DNA of 64,000 nt, taken from the NCBI GenBank assembly GCA_930367205.1, contig OV884009.1, positions 80,993,189 through 81,057,188 of the forward strand, in the 5' to 3' direction. Positions 58,741 to 64,000 of this stretch are shown piece after piece. The DNA is from Acanthosoma haemorrhoidale (Eukaryota > Arthropoda > Insecta > Hemiptera > Acanthosomatidae). Each line of letters starts with the position of its first letter. Positions within the stretch are counted from its first letter, which is position 1. The position numbers were made by a program, and so were the translations under genes. Under the pieces are notes generated by a model. The model saw nothing but the letters and a program-made list of their open reading frames with translations, did not search any database and was not told the origin of the DNA.

Positions 58741-60080
58741 TGTTCCTTTATTTGTCATTCAACCCAGCAACCTTACATGCGATTTCCTCCCAAATGATTC
58801 CTGTTTAATTCATTTGTTATCCTTATGTACTTATTTTTGTTGCTGTTGGTTCTTTGAAGTCATCTCATGTGTACCCTAGTACATAGTATTTATATGGTAT
58901 TTGTTACCTTATCAAATCTGTGTAATGTTATGGATTTTTTTGTCAGCTAGACATTCCTTTATGTTTGGTATTCATCCATTCCGAACTCTTTTTAAATTTT
59001 CTGAATTATGATCGACTGTGTTATGTTTAGACTTACTGTTTAGGTTTTGTTCCCTTATTATCATTGCTAAGAATGTAGTAGATTTATCAATTTTTCCTGT
59101 GTTAAATTCTTGATTCCATTCTGCACTGAGACAATCAACCTCTTCTAGCTTTCCAGTAATTAAAACGACGTCAACAAACAACACTAACAAAATGTTTATC
59201 CAATAGTTTAGAGCTTTTCAGAAACCGTATATAGATCAATTTAATTTTAACAATTCTTTATGTTTGTTTAGTTCTTTTGGAAATGTGATACAAATTTCTT
59301 GGCTCTGCTGTCGTTTTCTGCAAAAATCCTTGTGCCAATGAAAAATTCACACTCCTGAAGTGCTACTGTTGTCCGAATTCCCATTTGCACTCATTCCGTT
59401 CCGAATTTGTGGTTTGCACTCAGCTATCTTTCAACGATGTACCCCGTTCCTTGCAAATATTAGCTTAATGAAATTATTCTGACTCTGACCTTGCCCCTAA
59501 TATGCAGTCAGACAAGTGCATTCTCTTCTATTAATTTGAAATTTTTCTACAACCCAATTTTCATTTGATATTACGATATTTTTCATGAAAGTTTTACTTA
59601 ACCTCTATTGATAATAAAAATAAAAGCAATGTTTTCTTGAATAATATTTAAGGGTCAATTATTAATCAATTACTCTCAATTAAAACAAAATCCCATGTTA
59701 TTAGAAAAGTGCGGAATAAAGATCTTGACGTCCTGATTAATAATACGTATTATAAGTTGGTGCTTTAGAGGACATTATTACAAAATATTAATAAAACTGT
59801 AAATTAAGTGATTTGCGCCACCGTAATGAGCCCCGTTACGTGTTATGCATCACATTCAGCTTGCTTAATCTTTTTTTTTTATAATTGTCAGTGCTTAATA
59901 CATACCAACGCGATAGATTTGATGAAAATCTAACATCGATCTATCACCAACCAAAGCGGATACCCAAAATACATTTAAGCATACATCATTTCACACATAG
60001 TCTGTTGATATAATTAGCTCTTTGGAAACATACGTTACAGAGTGGGTTTTGGCTTGGCTTATAATTGACGGTCAGAAGTT
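58741..60080. other. intergenic DNA upstream of lamin
   Basis: Moderately AT-rich DNA. No coding or repeat structure is recognisable apart from short homopolymer runs. Confidence 0.5.
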
Positions 60081-60087
60081 CAGTTAA

Positions 60088-60096
60088 GCGCATGCG
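60088..60096. promoter_or_regulatory. NRF-1/Ewg-like promoter motif
   Basis: GCGCATGCG lies about 110 bp upstream of the lamin start codon in otherwise AT-rich DNA. The full NRF-1 site is YGCGCATGCGCR, so this is a one-base-short match. Such sites are common in TATA-less promoters of broadly expressed genes, but binding here is inferred only. Confidence 0.4.
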
Positions 60097-60208
60097 TCAT
60101 AGGTAGCGTCCTGTGGTTCTTGTGCCCTGTGCTTGTGCTGAAATATATGTGTTGATTAAAATACATTTTTATTAACGAGTTGTTTCCTCGGGAAAACTAT
60201 CTTATAAG

Positions 60209-60621
60209 ATGTCATCTAAATCGCCTAAAAAGCAGTCTACACCCGGTACTCATTCGGCTGGTCCTTCAAGAAGCTCTCCGAGAAAAAGTGAAACTCCGAC
60301 TCCTCAAAGTGCAAGGAAAAGTCCTTTAAGCCCTACTAGGTATAGTAGGCTTCATGAAAAACAGGAACTTGCTAATTTGAATGACCGGCTAGCTTGCTAC
60401 ATCGATAGAGTCAGAAATTTGGAAAATGAAAACAGCCGGTTAACACGGGAGGTCAGAACTTCGCAGGAAACTATTACCAGGGAAGTGTCTAGTGTCAAGT
60501 CTATGTATGAAAGTGAATTATCAGAAGCCAGGAGATTACTTGATGAATTATCGCGTGAAAAAGCCAAACTCCAGATTGATACTAGAAGATTATACACTGA
60601 AAATGAAGAACTTAAAGCTGA
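60209..60621 (+). CDS. Lam: nuclear lamin, first coding exon
   Basis: Start of a B-type-like lamin, the intermediate-filament protein of the nuclear lamina. ATG 60209 begins [20 protein letters not shown], a basic, serine- and proline-rich head domain. It carries [10 protein letters not shown] just before the rod, matching the conserved CDK1 site that controls filament disassembly in mitosis. Coil 1A follows ([20 protein letters not shown], then [11 protein letters not shown]), the helix-initiation motif of lamins, and then linker L1 and early coil 1B ([20 protein letters not shown]). The exon holds 137 codons plus two bases and ends at a GTAAGT donor. The rest of the rod, the nuclear-localisation signal, the lamin-tail Ig fold and CaaX box must lie beyond the window. 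Confidence 0.95.
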
Positions 60622-63600
60622 GTAAGTACTTTATTTCCAGGTTTATTTCATTTATTATTATTATTTATCGTCAGTTTTATTTTGTCATAATTATATTTTT
60701 AATTGAGTTGTTATTATATTAGGGATGATACTGTGATGTTAAGGGTTTGTCATGTCTAAAAGTATTTAATGTCATATAGGTTTGGATAAGACACTTTCAC
60801 TTACTTAGAATTTTAAGAGAAGTTTTTACAAGAATTTTTTATTGGAAGCTGTTATCAATTAAACCAATTTCAATATCTATATAAATTGTTTTACCAAAAG
60901 TCATAATTTTGTTGTTTTTGAGTTACTTTGTCTATTTATCAATTCCACTACTGTTATAAAAAGTAGCGTTATACAGGCTGATCTCATCTGTAAACATTAG
61001 GTCATACAATTACCATGATAGGTGGGTGTGGTTTAGTTGTTTGTGCCACATCCCACATGCACACCATATGCTAAATTCACCCCATGCAAAGATTCTGATT
61101 TTTTTTCAGCATAAGCAATTCATAAATCTTCCCTAGTTACTTTTCAAAATTCATTTTTTAGATGAAAAAAGTTTTTGTTATCATGTTTCTGATAGTTGAT
61201 AAACCTTTCACCCTTGTTATGAACACACATCCCCTCTCTCAACACCTATTACTGTTGTTAATCTAATATATATTTGTATTAATTTCTTGAAACTATGTTT
61301 TACTGAATATTCAATTATTTCCTATAGAAATTGCTTCTTTTTTTTATGTTATATCCTTGATATTGAATTGTTAAATGACTCATAGATTAAATTAGTCAGA
61401 CCCAAAAATTATCCTTGGTCCTACATAAACAAAAATTGATTAAGGGGTAATCAAATTTTGTCAGTTGAAACGAAGTCTAACGCCATGTTTTTATGCATTA
61501 TGAAATAGCAGTACTGCATTGTTATTTTTACCTTGTTAATAAGTAGGTCAAGGAATGTTTAGCCTTCATTAACTACTTTCCCATGACTCATTGTATGGTA
61601 TTCTTAAATCAAATAATTTTATCTTTATCAGGAGTTATCAATGATCAGCAGTGATATCACAATGTATCTTATTTATATCTAGTTAAATAATTATTTACAA
61701 CTTAATAATTTATTTCTGCTTGAACATTATTTATTTTACTCCTTAGTAAATGAACACTAATAATTTATTTCATTGCCTACTTATGGCAAATCAATAAATT
61801 TATAGATTCTTTTTGGGTCGGAATGTGTGGAATACACCAAATCAATCGATACAAAAATAATTTTAGACTCGTGGTTTTTCAAAATAAGTGAAACTTAATA
61901 TTTATGTTCTATGCATAATTATAGCCAAAAATGCCAAGTTTCATTTATTTTTTTCACTTTTGGTTTGTGAATTACATACACATGGTTAAAACCCAAAAAA
62001 ACATGGTCTTTCGCTTTGGTTTTAAATCTTCAAAAGCCTGCAACTCAAAATGAATATAAAGCTAAAACTTGTATTATACTCTTCAGAATTACAAGGGCTT
62101 TAATTTTATATATCCCTCATACGCACTAAATTAATTATAAAATTTCCTAAAACCCAATAAAAAATGCTTCTTTTTTTCTCAGAATTAGAATTTCCAATTT
62201 TCAAAAAATATATACGTATGTGTAATGTGCTTAATACAAGAGCACATACTAAATTTTATGATGGTATCTCTGGACTTATAAATTATTTGTCGAAGAAATG
62301 GCTGAAGCTTCCCACATTTTATTGTAGAAGAAGAAATCTGCATTGTATTAATAAATTTAACTTTCTGCCGTTTAACAGTTAGTTAAACTGCGTTTGATTA
62401 TTGGTTGCACATTTTAAATTGCAAATGGATTTACTTAAATGCAAGAAATGTCTTTCAACTGAAGTTCTGTGGATATAGTGTAAAATAACGATGCAATGTA
62501 GTTGATTTGTAGTGAAGTACAATTATTTTTTAAAGTGCCAAAGTACAGAGAAATTATTTAAATAGAACACTACCTATTTTATCTTAATGAAGCAGCCATA
62601 ACTAGCTAGTTACGAGTGCAATCACTTTAGGGCATCGTAGCACCACAAATGCGGTAAGTTATGTACATTAAAGTTCAGGCATTTAACTTATTACTTTTTT
62701 TATAATAGAACCCATAGGAATCCCATCATGAAATTTGGCCCTTACATTTTAATAACATGTACATGAAACATATATTTTTTTAAATAAATTCTAAATTGTG
62801 TTTTTAAAAAAATAACTTATTGGAATTTTGAAACATTTTATTAGTGGTTTGGTAAAATCAAGCAACATGTCAAATTTAAGCCCTTCAAATTCTGAAAAGA
62901 ATGGCACAACAAGCTTTCTAGGAAAAATAGTTTTGGAGCCATAAGCTTTTTAATGATTAAAAAAATCATTTTTTTTTTTCATTTATAACTCAAAAACTAA
63001 AGATGAGATAATCTGAAATTTTGAATTTTTTATCCTAACTGATAGTGCTACATGTATACAAAAAATCATTGATTTCTGATACTTCAAGTTCCTGTTGAGG
63101 AGTTAAAATATGTATTAAAAAAATATGTGTACCATTTAATTGGTTGTCAGTTATTCTTACTTAGTGTATATTTGTGAAATTCCATTATAAATGATGCTTT
63201 ACTTTAACTAATGTATCTTGTTTTTGTATTATGACCGTGTACGTTAAGTAAACAATGCTACACCTGTAAATTAGATTTATTTATCTAGTCTCCAAATTAT
63301 AAAACACCCCACCCTATGATTATGAAATATATTAAACAGTGGGCCTATGCCAATGTGGACTTGATAACGATTGAATGCCTTCAATTATTAGGGTATGCAC
63401 TAGTACTAAAACAATACCAGTTAAATTTTAAAATTATAAAATGCTCTAAAAAAATTGGTTGTATTTTTTAAACTTATACAAAAAAAAATAATGTAATTTT
63501 ATTTTTTAGTCTTCTTGTTATTGAGAAAATTATTTGGGATGCATATTATAATTAATATGAATATTATCACTTATATTGGTAATAAAACTGGTCTCTACAA

Positions 63601-64000
63601 AAATTCTTTTAATTAAAACTTAAAAGTTCTTTTTAAGAACATGTAACATAATTAAATATATTGTGAGTTCATTACTTTGTTTGGAATCGGCTTGGATTGT
63701 TATGAAAAAGAATTTACATTTTTATACAATTGAATTAAATGAACAACAGATATAGGCAATTTTCGTTCAATGTAATGATGCTTTTAGTTAGTCTCTAAAA
63801 AGATAGATTCAGAAGCTTCATGTCAATGTCATTGAGATAATTATTTTGTGGAATAAATGGTTTTTAAAAAAAACTGGAGATAAGGAAGGTTTCGGATTTG
63901 AGCAAGAAAAATATGCTCTTATTTCATCATTAGTACTGGAAACCACTCTTCGTTCATTTCCTTATTCTGTTCCATTTTCATTTGAGCTTCATATCTATAT
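60622..64000. other. lamin intron 1 (partial)
   Basis: AT-rich intron extending to the window edge. No sequence resembling the next lamin rod exon was found. An open minus-strand stretch at the extreme right edge (63919-64000) is noted as a finding. Otherwise I see nothing here. Confidence 0.75.

Noticed and set aside
62164..62382. Possible lamin exon 2 after TTTTTTTCTCAG
   Set aside because: The encoded sequence (ISNFQKIYT.. or LEFPIFKKYIRM..) has no heptad pattern and no similarity to lamin coil 1B.

Overview
This is an AT-rich animal nuclear segment with long introns, GT/AG-spliced exons and many nested, decayed transposable elements. The three host genes recognised (a mitochondrial citrate carrier, a TAX1BP3/TIP-1 PDZ protein and a nuclear lamin) and the element types (Copia, Jockey-like, gypsy, hAT, mariner, Tigger/pogo) fit an arthropod, most likely an insect. 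I cannot name the species.

Layout. (1) Positions 2334-32257, minus strand: the SLC25A1 (citrate/malate carrier; 'scheherazade' in Drosophila) gene. Five exons with matching splice phases are present, but the final exon of about 30 residues was not found and probably lies left of the window. Intron 1 is about 22.7 kb and holds a nearly complete Copia element (11924-16459, target-site duplication ATATG), a deleted Jockey-like LINE (16465-18990), a fold-back inverted-repeat element (26355-27847) and a perfect 27-bp hairpin (27821-27884). (2) 32258-38601: the region between divergently transcribed genes, with two LINE remnants, a solo LTR (35287-35891) and a tiny mariner-type MITE (36583-36692). 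(3) 38602-47489, plus strand: a complete four-exon TAX1BP3 gene encoding 120 aa, with LINE, hAT-MITE and Tigger remnants in its 7.2-kb third intron. (4) 47564-60208: repeat-dominated intergenic DNA with a degenerate Ty3/gypsy element on the minus strand (49650-54110) and a decayed LINE with a PHD-type ORF1 on the plus strand (54730-58740). A second solo LTR of the 35-kb family has inserted into that LINE (56321-57199, TSD AGGTG). (5) 60209 to the end: first coding exon of a lamin gene and the start of its first intron.

The host genes are unrelated housekeeping genes and form no operon-like unit. The main interest is in the transposon archaeology: in-frame stops at or beside the reverse-transcriptase active-site box in two unrelated retroelements, a built-in empty site for a hAT MITE, nested insertions with intact target-site duplications, and an inverted-repeat element next to a perfect hairpin. 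I found no convincing new biological system, no CRISPR array, and no rRNA or tRNA gene.
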